Positions 1 to 8,087 of a DNA stretch of 64,000 bases are shown here, one piece after another (within the stretch, counting starts at the first letter, position 1; each line of letters starts with the position of its first letter). This DNA is from Yersinia alsatica (GTDB lineage: Bacteria; Pseudomonadota; Gammaproteobacteria; Enterobacterales; Enterobacteriaceae), in assembly GCF_902170305.1 (NCBI RefSeq), contig NZ_CABHWW010000033.1:186001-250000 (forward strand), written 5' to 3'. The notes beneath the pieces were generated by a model. The model was not told the origin of the DNA. It did not search any database and was given only the letters and a program-made list of their open reading frames with translations. The translations under genes were made by a program, and so were the position numbers.

Positions 1-134
1 AACCCGCTGCATCCGCCACCGGTAATGTAAACCCGCAGCTTCAGATTTGGATTTTCCTCATCAGAAATCAGCAGTTTAACTTTTTTTGCCGCCGCCTCGG
101 TAAACTGCAGGGGCAGTACTGTTTCGTCGCTCAT
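1..134 (-). CDS. erpA: ErpA, iron-sulfur cluster insertion protein (partial, 3' end outside window)
   Basis: A-type carrier that passes [4Fe-4S] clusters to apoproteins such as the isoprenoid enzymes IspG/IspH. Only the first 44 codons are present. They read [11 protein letters not shown] and run to GGGCSG, which holds the first of the three cluster-binding cysteines of the family; the CGC pair lies outside. Two in-frame ATGs occur, at 140 and 134. The GGGAG ribosome site is only 2 bases from the first but 8 from the second, and the second matches the E. coli start, so 134 is chosen. It lies downstream of clcA on the same strand, as in E. coli. Confidence 0.93.
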   Translation of the reverse strand, partial: MSDETVLPLQFTEAAAKKVKLLISDEENPNLKLRVYITGGGCSG

Positions 135-284
135 ACTCATTACTCCCAACCGGTGTTCGAGTTGCAGGTTACTACAATGGCAGCCTGATCTGTACCCAAT
201 AAACTTGAAAAAGATAACGGGCCTGTATATCAATTATCTAATACCTGAGTATTTCATTCAAGTATTGCTGGCCAATGTTATATA

Positions 285-1721
285 TTATCTACCTGTTTGA
301 GGGGGACTTTCAACCACGGCTTGTTGTGCCGCTGTCTCTGCTGCTGCCTGCTCTTGTCTTTGTAATGTGCGGGCTAAAATAGCTGAATACAAGGGCTGGC
401 CGCCCATAAACTGCGCTAACAGTGTTGCTCCCAGACAGGTCACAATCATCGGTAAAATAAGCTGATAATTATCAGTCATCTCCAGCACCAGCACGATTCC
501 TGTTAGAGGGGCACGTACCGAAGCGGCAAATAATGCCCCCATTCCGGCAATGGCGAAAGTGCCAGCATCAATATGGTATTCTGGGAAAAAATGCGCGCAG
601 GATAAACCAAACGCGGTACCCAGAATGGTACCTAGAGCCAGCATCGGGGCAAATATCCCCCCCGGCGCACCAGAGCCAAAGCACAGTAAAGTCGTTATCA
701 CCCTGGCAATAAAAATGAACAGCAGCATGCCAATACCAAAATTACCCGCCACCGCAATTGGGATTAATGCAAAACCACCGCCTACAGCATCACCATGAAT
801 CAGTGCCAATAAACCACACATTCCCCCCAACAGGCCGCCGATCAATACCAGCTTGCGCCAATCACCACCGTGAAAACGCATAAACATATCTTGTGTGCGA
901 AAGATCAGCGCATTGAATATCACGCCAACAGCACCGAAAATAATACCCAGCAACAAATAGAGCCATAGGGTATTCAGCGGGACATCACTGAGCTTACCCA
1001 CATCAATAACCGCACGTTCACCATTAAAATAACGATAAACAATGGTCGAGGTAATAACCCCGACAAATACCGCTTTGATAGATACCAGGCTGTAGCGGAA
1101 CTGCGATCGCATCTCTTCAATGACGAACAATATTCCGGCTAGCGGAGCATTAAAAGCGGCGGACAGACCGGCAGCGGCACCCGTTGCCAACAATGAGTGA
1201 CGCGCTTCGGGGCTGCGTAAACGGAAAATATCGACAATCATTCGCCCGCTGTTACCCCCCATTTGCACCATCGGTCCTTCGCGGCCTAACACCATGCCAG
1301 CCCCTAACGTACCCAGCCCGCCAATAAACTTAACCGGAATCACCCGCCACCAGCGAACCGGGCGCATCTCTTCCATTGCCCCCTCAATTTCCGGTATCCC
1401 CGAGCCACCGGCTTCTGGAGCAAAACGGCGTACCAAAAAATATCCGACCATTGCCAGCAGCGCCGACATAATAAAAGCCAGTGGCCAAACAAAAATGGCA
1501 ACATCCGCCACCTTAGCCAGTGTTGCCAGCCTTTGTTGCGTAATCCAATCCACTCCGCGATCAAATCCAACGCCTAGCAAGCCCGTCACTACGCCGACGA
1601 GAGCCGCCATGATAAGAATCACTAAGGGTGTTTTGTCACGGTTTACCAATGCATTAATAAAGCGGCCACGTTTAAGTTCAGGAATGTTTTGAGAGGATAT
1701 ATTTTGCTTTGAATCAGTCAT
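285..1721 (-). CDS. clcA: ClcA, H+/Cl- exchange transporter
   Basis: Inner-membrane antiporter swapping two chloride ions for one proton; in E. coli it supports extreme acid resistance. The 478-residue protein has the expected length and about 18 membrane helices. Selectivity motifs are all present: GSGIP at 106-110 (Ser107 at the central chloride site), GREGP at 146-150 (gating Glu148, numbered as in E. coli), the EEMR proton glutamate near 203, GGIFAP near 355, and a C-terminal PLYSAIL segment carrying the chloride-coordinating Tyr. It is divergent from hemL across a 316-base gap and precedes erpA. The C-terminal tail after the last helix is rich in Ala and Gln and varies in the family. Confidence 0.97.
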   Translation of the reverse strand: MTDSKQNISSQNIPELKRGRFINALVNRDKTPLVILIMAALVGVVTGLLGVGFDRGVDWITQQRLATLAKVADVAIFVWPLAFIMSALLAMVGYFLVRRFAPEAGGSGIPEIEGAMEEMRPVRWWRVIPVKFIGGLGTLGAGMVLGREGPMVQMGGNSGRMIVDIFRLRSPEARHSLLATGAAAGLSAAFNAPLAGILFVIEEMRSQFRYSLVSIKAVFVGVITSTIVYRYFNGERAVIDVGKLSDVPLNTLWLYLLLGIIFGAVGVIFNALIFRTQDMFMRFHGGDWRKLVLIGGLLGGMCGLLALIHGDAVGGGFALIPIAVAGNFGIGMLLFIFIARVITTLLCFGSGAPGGIFAPMLALGTILGTAFGLSCAHFFPEYHIDAGTFAIAGMGALFAASVRAPLTGIVLVLEMTDNYQLILPMIVTCLGATLLAQFMGGQPLYSAILARTLQRQEQAAAETAAQQAVVESPPQTGR

Positions 1722-2037
1722 AGTTTATATGCTTACCAGTTAAACAATAAGTAATACAAATGAGCGATGGACTGATTCTAGCTTACACGTCCACATTGTG
1801 CCCGCTTAAACGTCGACAAAACGATCTGTCGCTGCAAACGACCATAACTCCGATTTGCGGCACGCCGCGCAAGCTTGCAGTTAAATACACCCAATCATTT
1901 GATAACCGCCGCCAGTTCTTTAGAATAAGCCGCATTGTTTATTACTCAGTAAAAATGTTATGGCTGAGTAAAGTGTTTATTGCCAAGGCTGATGTTACCA
2001 ACACGAATGTCGCCAAGCCCAATTCAGGAGCCCGTTT
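1722..2037. other. Divergent clcA/hemL intergenic region
   Basis: 316 bases holding the promoters of both genes; no gene is supported. An inverted repeat TTACTCAG / CTGAGTAA (1942-1949 and 1964-1971, 14-base loop) lies about 70 bases before hemL. It could be an operator or a stem-loop in the hemL leader. A possible open frame across the gap (1760-2041) has no ribosome site and no recognisable sequence. Confidence 0.5.
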
Positions 2038-3318
2038 ATGAGTAAATCCGAAAGTCTGTATGCCCAGGCAAAACAGTTGATCCCAGGTGGGGTTAACTCT
2101 CCGGTGCGTGCATTCACCGGTGTTGGTGGCGTCCCATTATTTATTGAACGTGCTGATGGCGCTTATCTGTTTGATGTGGATGGTAAAGCCTATATTGATT
2201 ATGTTGGCTCTTGGGGGCCAATGGTCTTAGGCCACAATCACCCGGCAATTCGTCAGGCGGTAATTGAAGCTGTCGAGCGCGGCCTAAGCTTTGGCGCACC
2301 AACCGAAATGGAAGTCAAAATGGCTGAGTTGGTCACGAATTTAGTGCCAACCATGGATATGGTGCGGATGGTTAACTCCGGTACCGAGGCGACCATGAGC
2401 GCTATTCGTCTGGCTCGCGGTTTCACTGGTCGCGATAAAATTATCAAGTTTGAAGGCTGCTATCATGGCCATGCAGATTGTCTGCTGGTTAAAGCCGGTT
2501 CCGGTGCCCTAACCCTCGGTCAACCAAACTCACCAGGGGTGCCAGCCGATTTTGCCAAACACACATTGACCTGCACCTATAACGACCTTGCCTCGGTACG
2601 CGAAGCCTTTGAGCAATATCCACAAGAAGTCGCCTGTATTATTGTCGAACCTGTCGCTGGCAACATGAATTGCGTCCCCCCATTGCCGGAGTTCCTGCCA
2701 GGCCTGCGTGCACTGTGTGATGAATTTGGTGCACTGCTGATCATTGATGAGGTCATGACCGGTTTCCGGGTAGCATTAGCCGGGGCGCAAGATTATTACG
2801 ATGTTGTCCCTGACCTAACCTGTCTGGGTAAAATCATCGGTGGCGGTATGCCAGTCGGCGCGTTCGGTGGCCGTCGTGATGTGATGGATGCATTAGCACC
2901 AACAGGCCCGGTTTATCAGGCGGGAACATTGTCTGGTAACCCAATCGCAATGGCTGCGGGTTTTGCCTGTCTGACTGAGGTGGCTCAGGTCGGCATCCAT
3001 GAGACCCTAACAGAGTTGACCGACTCACTGGCTACTGGTCTGCTACATGCCGCAAAAGCCGAGAACATTCCGCTGGTGGTTAATCATGTTGGTGGGATGT
3101 TTGGCATATTCTTTACTGATGCCGAGACGGTGACCTGCTATCAGGATGTAATGAATTGCGATGTTGAACGTTTCAAGCGCTTCTTCCACCTGATGCTGAA
3201 AGAAGGTGTTTATCTAGCTCCTTCTGCTTTTGAAGCCGGTTTTATGTCAGTTGCACACAGCAAAGAAGATATTCAGAAGACGGTAGATGCCGCTCGTCGG
3301 TGCTTCGCTCAACTGTAA
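2038..3318 (+). CDS. hemL: Glutamate-1-semialdehyde 2,1-aminomutase
   Basis: PLP-dependent cytosolic enzyme converting glutamate-1-semialdehyde to 5-aminolevulinate, the last step of the C5 route into haem. The 426-residue length is standard. Visible class-III aminotransferase features are the NSGTEA phosphate-binding motif at about 113-118, the GCYHGHAD loop near 140, DEVMTGFR at about 237 and the PLP lysine Lys265 in [10 protein letters not shown] ribosome site (CAGGAG) precedes the ATG. It is monocistronic, facing a stem-loop at 3335-3362. Position between clcA and fhuB matches E. coli. Confidence 0.98.
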   Translation: MSKSESLYAQAKQLIPGGVNSPVRAFTGVGGVPLFIERADGAYLFDVDGKAYIDYVGSWGPMVLGHNHPAIRQAVIEAVERGLSFGAPTEMEVKMAELVTNLVPTMDMVRMVNSGTEATMSAIRLARGFTGRDKIIKFEGCYHGHADCLLVKAGSGALTLGQPNSPGVPADFAKHTLTCTYNDLASVREAFEQYPQEVACIIVEPVAGNMNCVPPLPEFLPGLRALCDEFGALLIIDEVMTGFRVALAGAQDYYDVVPDLTCLGKIIGGGMPVGAFGGRRDVMDALAPTGPVYQAGTLSGNPIAMAAGFACLTEVAQVGIHETLTELTDSLATGLLHAAKAENIPLVVNHVGGMFGIFFTDAETVTCYQDVMNCDVERFKRFFHLMLKEGVYLAPSAFEAGFMSVAHSKEDIQKTVDAARRCFAQL

Positions 3319-3334
3319 TATCAATCAATATGTT

Positions 3335-3362
3335 AACCATCTCCTCAATCAGGGAGATGGTT
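3335..3362 (+). terminator. Stem-loop after hemL
   Basis: Perfect 10-base inverted repeat AACCATCTCC / GGAGATGGTT with an 8-base loop, 17 bases after the hemL stop. The T-tract is poor (TTAAAAATA), so termination may be weak or may serve the opposing gene at 3406-3717 as well. Confidence 0.55.
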
Positions 3363-3405
3363 AAAAATAAAATCATGTTTTCTAAAATAGTACCGATTAG
3401 ATTTA

Positions 3406-3717
3406 CTATCGATTAATCTTATTAAGTAATTCAGGTATATCAATATATTGTGACGAATTACTATCACTACCATTCCAACCTGGCCCTAGCGGAATAGTTG
3501 GAATTTCCACTTCAATTGGGCAATAATTTATTATGCTATTAATTACCGGTTGAATAACATTTGAAAACATAGCTAAAGAGTCAGTTAATATATCAGCCTT
3601 AAGTAATATACTAAGGATTAAAAGTAATAAGCTATAGATTAATACAGCTTTAACAATACCTTTTCTATCAACATGATGAATTCTATGATTATGTCCTTCA
3701 TAATTTATTTCAGTCAT
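3406..3717 (-). CDS. Small hypothetical membrane protein
   Basis: Unrecognised 103-residue protein. It begins MTEINYEGHNHRIHH, has one clear membrane segment at about residues 20-40 (VLIYSLLLLILSILL), then a region with one Cys and a Pro/Gly/Ser-rich tail. An upstream ATG at 3744 gives nine more residues, but AGAGGGA lies 8 bases before the ATG at 3717, so the inner start is chosen. Base composition is much more AT-rich than hemL or fhuB, and E. coli has nothing here, so it is probably acquired. No function can be assigned. Confidence 0.6.
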   Translation of the reverse strand: MTEINYEGHNHRIHHVDRKGIVKAVLIYSLLLLILSILLKADILTDSLAMFSNVIQPVINSIINYCPIEVEIPTIPLGPGWNGSDSNSSQYIDIPELLNKINR

Positions 3718-3787
3718 ATTATATCCCTCTAATATAATAATCATTAACTAATTGGCAGGTTATTTTAAAATAAGGTATATAAAACAG

Positions 3788-3883
3788 ATGGATAAGCCAC
3801 AACACTAAGTAGATAACAGCCAGATTAAGTTAGATTATAATTAACGTCAGAAACAATCAACAGAGACTCTGCTGGTTGTTTTT
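3788..3883 (+). ncRNA. Candidate small RNA (promoter plus intrinsic terminator, no ORF)
   Basis: A promoter-like pair TTGGCA (3752-3757) and TATATA (3776-3781) with an 18-base spacer is followed, about 70 bases on, by a terminator hairpin at 3851-3883: near-complementary arms either side of CAGAG-A-CTCTG, ending in five Ts. No plus-strand gene lies between hemL and this terminator, so the pair may define a transcript of about 95 nt. This is inference from sequence shape only. Confidence 0.25.
3851..3883 (+). terminator. Intrinsic terminator on plus strand without an upstream gene
   Basis: AAACAAtCAaCAGAG - A - CTCTGcTGgTTGTTT forms a long hairpin with two wobble or mismatch positions, directly followed by a T-run. 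It has the form of a rho-independent terminator on the plus strand. Confidence 0.5.
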
Positions 3884-4018
3884 ACATTATCATATAGGAG
3901 TGGGCATACAATACACTTTATTAAAGTGGCACTAAGTTTAATAAATAAAAACCTATAATTAGACATTTAATATTTTAAATATCATAATTTTATATGTGTC
4001 TATTTAAATAGTTATAAT

Positions 4019-4055
4019 AAAAAACCAAACACCTGCCCCACAGGAACAGGTGTTT
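4019..4055 (-). terminator. Terminator of fhuCDB
   Basis: On the minus strand AAACACCTG - 11-base loop - CAGGTGTTT is followed by GGTTTTTTATT, 16 bases after the fhuB stop: a typical rho-independent terminator. Confidence 0.8.
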
Positions 4056-4070
4056 GTCAGTAATACGCGG

Positions 4071-6068
4071 TTATCGCCCCTGTTTACGCAATAAATAAAC
4101 AAAATAGGGTGCGCCAATGAAGGTGGCTAACAACCCGGCAGGGATCTGATTCGGGAATAGCAGCATCCGGCCACACCAATCGGCGAAGACCATGAGCAAA
4201 CCACCTAAAATAGCGGCGATAAACAGTTGCGGGATGGCGCGGCGGAAACCCAGCATACGAGCCATATGTGGAGCCATCAATCCGACAAAGCTTAACGGCC
4301 CCACCGTCAACGTAGCTGCTGCGGTCATTGTGGCGGCCAACAGCAAGATAGCCAACCGGCTGGGGGCCAGTGCCACACCTAATGCCCTCGCTGTCACACT
4401 GCCCAACGGTAAAATCATTAGCCAGCGGCGGCACAGTGGCGCCAGTGCCATCAGCACCAAGGCGATGACTCCGGTACTCAATGCCTGTGGGCCATCAACG
4501 CCATAGGTAGAACCTGAAATCCATGCCAGCAGGCCGCGCATCCGAGGATCGCCACTGGCCAGCAACATGGTAATGACAGTGGTAAAGGCGGTGCTCAGCG
4601 CGATCCCCGCCAATAACATTCTGCCAGGAGAGAACCCGCCCCGTCCGGCAACCACCAAAATTAGGAGTAAGGTCGCCGCGGCCCCTAGGCTCCCGGCGGG
4701 CAACAACCATACCAGCGCATTGCCGGGCACGATAAACATCATGATCACGACACCGAAAGAAGCCCCGGAGCTGATACCCAGCACTTCAGGGCTAGCCATT
4801 GGGTTGCCCGTCAGTTTTTGGATTAATGTCCCTGCCACCGCCAGCATCATACCGGCTGCTAATGCTGCCAATACCCGCGGCCAGCGCCAATGTAATAGTG
4901 CCTGAACATCATCACCAGAAATCCAGCTCCAGCCTTGGCTGTCGCGACCAAACATCAGCGCCAGCGTTAACCCGGCCAGCAGTAACAGCAGACCGCCACT
5001 CACCCACCATGCCAAATGATGCCGCTCAGCCGGGACATTGTCGCCAAAATCCATGCTCGGTGCGGTCGCGCTATGTAAGCGCGGCAATAGCCATAGCAAT
5101 AGCGGTGCACCAATCAGTGCTGTTGCCGCGCCAGTCGGGATCTCTTGCCAAACTTGTGCCAGCCAGAGGATGCTTTGATCCGTAACCCATAGCAGCAACG
5201 CGCCCAAGAGTGGGGCCAAAATCAAGCGCTGCGATAGCCGTCTGGCACCTAAAATTTTCGCCAATAGCGGAGCGAACAGACCAATAAAGCCAATCACACC
5301 CACAGCATTAACCAACATGGCGCTGAAGATAATAGCCAGCCCCAAAGCACTCAATCGTGCCAATGACAGCCCTAATCCCAGATTGCGGGCAACACCATCA
5401 TCCAGCCCCAACAAAGTGAGTGGGCGAATCAATAATGCCGCCAAAACGCCAGTTATCAGTAACCGAGGCAACAAAAACTGCACCGTACTCCAATCCTGCT
5501 GATTCAGTGCACCACTGCTCCACAGGAACAGCCCTTGCAGTTGGTCATAATTAAATAGCGCTAGCAGATTACTGACCGCACTACAGTAAAGCCCGAGCAC
5601 CAGCCCCGCCAAAATCAGCGTGACTGGCGACATGCGTTTGCCCCAAGCCACACCAAATACCAGCACGCCAATAGTAATGCCGCCAGCCATAGCGGCCAGT
5701 TGGCGGGTTAGTTCACCGCCGGGCAACATCCACAACGTGGCAACAGTCAGGCCAAGCTGAGCCCCAGCAGCCACACCCAGAGTCGCCGGTTCGGCCAGTG
5801 GGTTACGTAATACTTGCTGGAACAAAACGCCCACCAGCCCTAATCCCGCACCGGTAAGCAGTGCTACTACCAAGCGGGGAAGTTGGCTGTAATGAAATAG
5901 CATTTGGTGCACATCGTCGCTGTCGGGTTGCCATAAAGCTATGCCCCAAAGCGCGGCTGGCAATACCTGATTCAAATTATGCAGTGTCAGCGCCACGGCA
6001 ATAATCAACAGTAAGACAAGTAAGCTGGCAGGCATACACCAGCTTTTACGTAAGTTCATGGCCATCAT
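4071..6068 (-). CDS. fhuB: FhuB, ferric hydroxamate ABC transporter permease
   Basis: Inner-membrane permease that, with FhuC and FhuD, imports iron(III)-hydroxamate siderophores. The 665-residue protein is the usual tandem fusion of two FecCD-type permease halves, each with about ten membrane helices. The halves meet near residues 335-350, and each has a Gly-rich PLAEPATLG / PMASPEVLG segment and a VGFIGL / LSFVGLMAPH segment for coupling to the ATPase. The start overlaps the fhuD stop (ATGA), implying translational coupling. Several Met codons (MMAMN) crowd the start, so the exact one is uncertain. A terminator follows. Confidence 0.96.
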   Translation of the reverse strand: MMAMNLRKSWCMPASLLVLLLIIAVALTLHNLNQVLPAALWGIALWQPDSDDVHQMLFHYSQLPRLVVALLTGAGLGLVGVLFQQVLRNPLAEPATLGVAAGAQLGLTVATLWMLPGGELTRQLAAMAGGITIGVLVFGVAWGKRMSPVTLILAGLVLGLYCSAVSNLLALFNYDQLQGLFLWSSGALNQQDWSTVQFLLPRLLITGVLAALLIRPLTLLGLDDGVARNLGLGLSLARLSALGLAIIFSAMLVNAVGVIGFIGLFAPLLAKILGARRLSQRLILAPLLGALLLWVTDQSILWLAQVWQEIPTGAATALIGAPLLLWLLPRLHSATAPSMDFGDNVPAERHHLAWWVSGGLLLLLAGLTLALMFGRDSQGWSWISGDDVQALLHWRWPRVLAALAAGMMLAVAGTLIQKLTGNPMASPEVLGISSGASFGVVIMMFIVPGNALVWLLPAGSLGAAATLLLILVVAGRGGFSPGRMLLAGIALSTAFTTVITMLLASGDPRMRGLLAWISGSTYGVDGPQALSTGVIALVLMALAPLCRRWLMILPLGSVTARALGVALAPSRLAILLLAATMTAAATLTVGPLSFVGLMAPHMARMLGFRRAIPQLFIAAILGGLLMVFADWCGRMLLFPNQIPAGLLATFIGAPYFVYLLRKQGR

Positions 6069-6994
6069 GAAGTTTTACCCCAAACCGACTCCAAGAGGCG
6101 TACAAATCGCATGGCCGATAATGTCGCGCCATAGAACCAGGCCGCGGGCAGTATCTGTAATTGGTTTTGGCGAACAAACGACATAGATTGCCACAATGGC
6201 GTATTGCTAACCTGCTGTAACATTTCACTATTACCATGAACAAAGCAAATTGCTCTAGTCGGTTTTATAGTCGCTAAACGTTCAATACCCACCACGGTGC
6301 TGCCCCAAAGATTGGTTTCACCTTGCCAGGCATTTTTGATATTCAATTCGTTTAATACATCTTGGAACAAGCTACCTTGACCAATAATCAAGGCATGGCG
6401 AGTATCCAATAGAGAAAACATCAACAATGATGTTTTTCCATCATCAAACAGGCGCTGCCGAGCGGCTTGCATAAAGTGGTTAAAATCGCTGATATGCTGT
6501 TCTGCCGTGGCTTCTAACCCCAGTCGCTGCCCCAATGCACGCAATGATTCTTTGCCTGTCGCCAGCGGTGAACTGCCCGCTTTATTGAAGGAAAAACTCA
6601 TTGAAGGTGCGATAGGCGCGAGTTTTTCTGGCGAGGGGCCGAAACCTTCGGACATCAGGATCAAGGACGGTGCCATTTGCTGGAGCAATTCTAAATTGGG
6701 TTCGGTGCGCAACCCAACATCAATGACACTAGCCGGCAGTTCTGGCTCTTCCACCCATAAACGGTAAGTATGTATATCCGACACACCATAGGGAGTGACT
6801 CCCAGAGCCAGCAGAAGCTCAGCGGGCATCCACTCCAGTGCTACCACTCGGTGGCTATCAACTTTAGGAGGGGTCAACGCCCACCCCGGCAATGAATAGA
6901 GTAATGGTGATAATGCCAATGCGGCGAGCAGTCTGCGCCGGGTGTGGTCCGGTGCTGTCAAATGGGGCTGTTCCATAGGTAAATAGGCTTTCAT
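6065..6994 (-). CDS. fhuD: FhuD, periplasmic hydroxamate siderophore-binding protein
   Basis: Substrate-binding protein delivering ferric hydroxamates to FhuB. It is 309 residues with an N-terminal TRRRLLAALALSP stretch, a twin-arginine-like signal also seen in E. coli FhuD, probably cleaved after GWA near residue 39. The body has the two-lobed class-III binding fold (VVALEWMPAELLLALG at the start of the N lobe). ATG at 6994 overlaps the fhuC TAA by one base; a second Met at residue 7 is an alternative start. Middle gene of the Fur-regulated fhuCDB unit. Confidence 0.95.
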   Translation of the reverse strand: MKAYLPMEQPHLTAPDHTRRRLLAALALSPLLYSLPGWALTPPKVDSHRVVALEWMPAELLLALGVTPYGVSDIHTYRLWVEEPELPASVIDVGLRTEPNLELLQQMAPSLILMSEGFGPSPEKLAPIAPSMSFSFNKAGSSPLATGKESLRALGQRLGLEATAEQHISDFNHFMQAARQRLFDDGKTSLLMFSLLDTRHALIIGQGSLFQDVLNELNIKNAWQGETNLWGSTVVGIERLATIKPTRAICFVHGNSEMLQQVSNTPLWQSMSFVRQNQLQILPAAWFYGATLSAMRFVRLLESVWGKTS

Positions 6995-7851
6995 TAATAA
7001 ACGAAACTTACCGGCGCACCACCGGCCGGGTGCGGTAATATTCCCATCGGAATGCCGTAAATTTGTTCCAACACGGAGGATTGCATCAGACTGTCCGCTG
7101 GGCCTTGCGCTATCATCTCGCCGCCACGCAATGCCACCAAATAGTCACAGTAGCGGGCTGCCATGTTGATATCGTGTAATACCGCAATGACGGTCAGACC
7201 GCGCTCATGACTGAGGCGCTGAATCAGCCCCAACACTTCAACCTGATGAGCAATATCCAGTGCCGAAGTTGGTTCATCGAGCAGCAGACAGCGGCTATTT
7301 TGCGCAACCATCATTGCTAGCCAGGCGCGTTGGCGCTCGCCACCAGATAAACTATCTACCAACCGATTTGCCAGTGGTTTTAGATCCACCAGCGCAATCG
7401 CCTCTTCCACTTGTTCACGATCTTTCTGACGAAAACGACCTAATGCGCCATGCCACGGATAGCGGCCTATTGCCACCAATTCGCGCACCGTCATCCCCTC
7501 TGCCGCCGGTAATTGCTGAGGTAAATAAGCCACTTCACGGGCAAAAACCTTGCTGTCCCACAGGGCCAATGGCACATCATTGAGCAACGCCTCTCCACTG
7601 GAGGGTGGCTGATGGCGGCCCAGCATTTTTAATAGTGTCGATTTACCAGAACCATTGTGACCGATAAGCCCACAGACTTTCCCCTGTGGGAAGGTGAGTG
7701 ACAGTGGCTGTAATAAGGTTCGGCCAGGAACCGAGAAACTCAGCTCACGGAGTGTAAATATGCTGGATTGGCTTGCCTGTTGGTCCAAGATGGTGCCCTG
7801 CGATTTAAATTTAATGGGTGCCATTTCACTAAGGCAGTTGTTAACTAACAT
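6994..7851 (-). CDS. fhuC: FhuC, ferric hydroxamate ABC transporter ATPase
   Basis: Cytoplasmic ATPase powering FhuB. Walker A GHNGSGKST, Q-loop LPQQLP, signature LSGGERQRAW, Walker B CLLLDEPTSALD and switch His (AVLHDIN) are all present; the C-terminus GILPHPAG..PVSFVY is characteristic of FhuC. The N-terminus is about 20 residues longer than in E. coli. Starts at 7851 or 7824 (Met10) are both without a good ribosome site, and a hairpin-forming sequence spans the first. fhuA, which precedes fhuC in E. coli, is absent: mrcB follows directly upstream. Confidence 0.96.
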   Translation of the reverse strand: MLVNNCLSEMAPIKFKSQGTILDQQASQSSIFTLRELSFSVPGRTLLQPLSLTFPQGKVCGLIGHNGSGKSTLLKMLGRHQPPSSGEALLNDVPLALWDSKVFAREVAYLPQQLPAAEGMTVRELVAIGRYPWHGALGRFRQKDREQVEEAIALVDLKPLANRLVDSLSGGERQRAWLAMMVAQNSRCLLLDEPTSALDIAHQVEVLGLIQRLSHERGLTVIAVLHDINMAARYCDYLVALRGGEMIAQGPADSLMQSSVLEQIYGIPMGILPHPAGGAPVSFVY

Positions 7852-7872
7852 AGTTGTTAACGGATGCCTTAG
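7829..7872 (-). promoter_or_regulatory. Palindrome and direct repeat across fhuC start
   Basis: CTAAGGCA (7829-7836) and TGCCTTAG (7865-7872) are perfect inverted repeats. Between them AGTTGTTAAC occurs twice (7836-7845, 7852-7861), and its GTTAAC core is self-complementary. In the mRNA this can form a two-part hairpin that contains the first AUG (7851) and ends 5 bases before the second (7824). It could be an operator or a translational control hairpin. Confidence 0.4.
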
Positions 7873-7922
7873 TTATTGCAACCCAAACGTTATCGATAAA
7901 TAACGAGAAAGTGAATCGAAAC

Positions 7923-7935
7923 GATAATAATTATC
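7923..7935 (-). promoter_or_regulatory. Fur box upstream of fhuCDB
   Basis: GATAAT-A-ATTATC is a perfect 6-1-6 inverted repeat of the Fur hexamer, 72 bases before the fhuC start. Iron repression of the operon follows from established knowledge of Fur. Confidence 0.8.
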
Positions 7936-8087
7936 AAAGCAAGTAGTTTATGCGTAACCTACGGCGAACTGCAAGCGCTAAGCCTGATGACTTCAAGGGG
8001 GAAAGGCCGTGGAAGGGTAAAGCAGACGAACATATTTGAATGAGGATGAGGATGGGCACGATAACGGTGCCCATCCCCAGAACATGA

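Larger units (their letters stand above)
3718..4070. other. AT-rich intergenic region between small membrane gene and fhuB
   Basis: 353 bases, strongly AT-rich, without a supported protein gene. It holds the promoter of the 3406-3717 gene, a possible plus-strand transcript (about 3788-3883) ending in a hairpin, and the fhuB terminator at 4019-4055. Confidence 0.5.

Noticed and set aside
463-472. GATAATTATC resembling a Fur half-palindrome
   Set aside because: It lies inside the clcA coding sequence and has no extended 19-base match.
1760-2041. 93-codon frame across the clcA-hemL gap
   Set aside because: No ribosome site, no recognisable sequence, and it spans the divergent promoter region and ends inside hemL.
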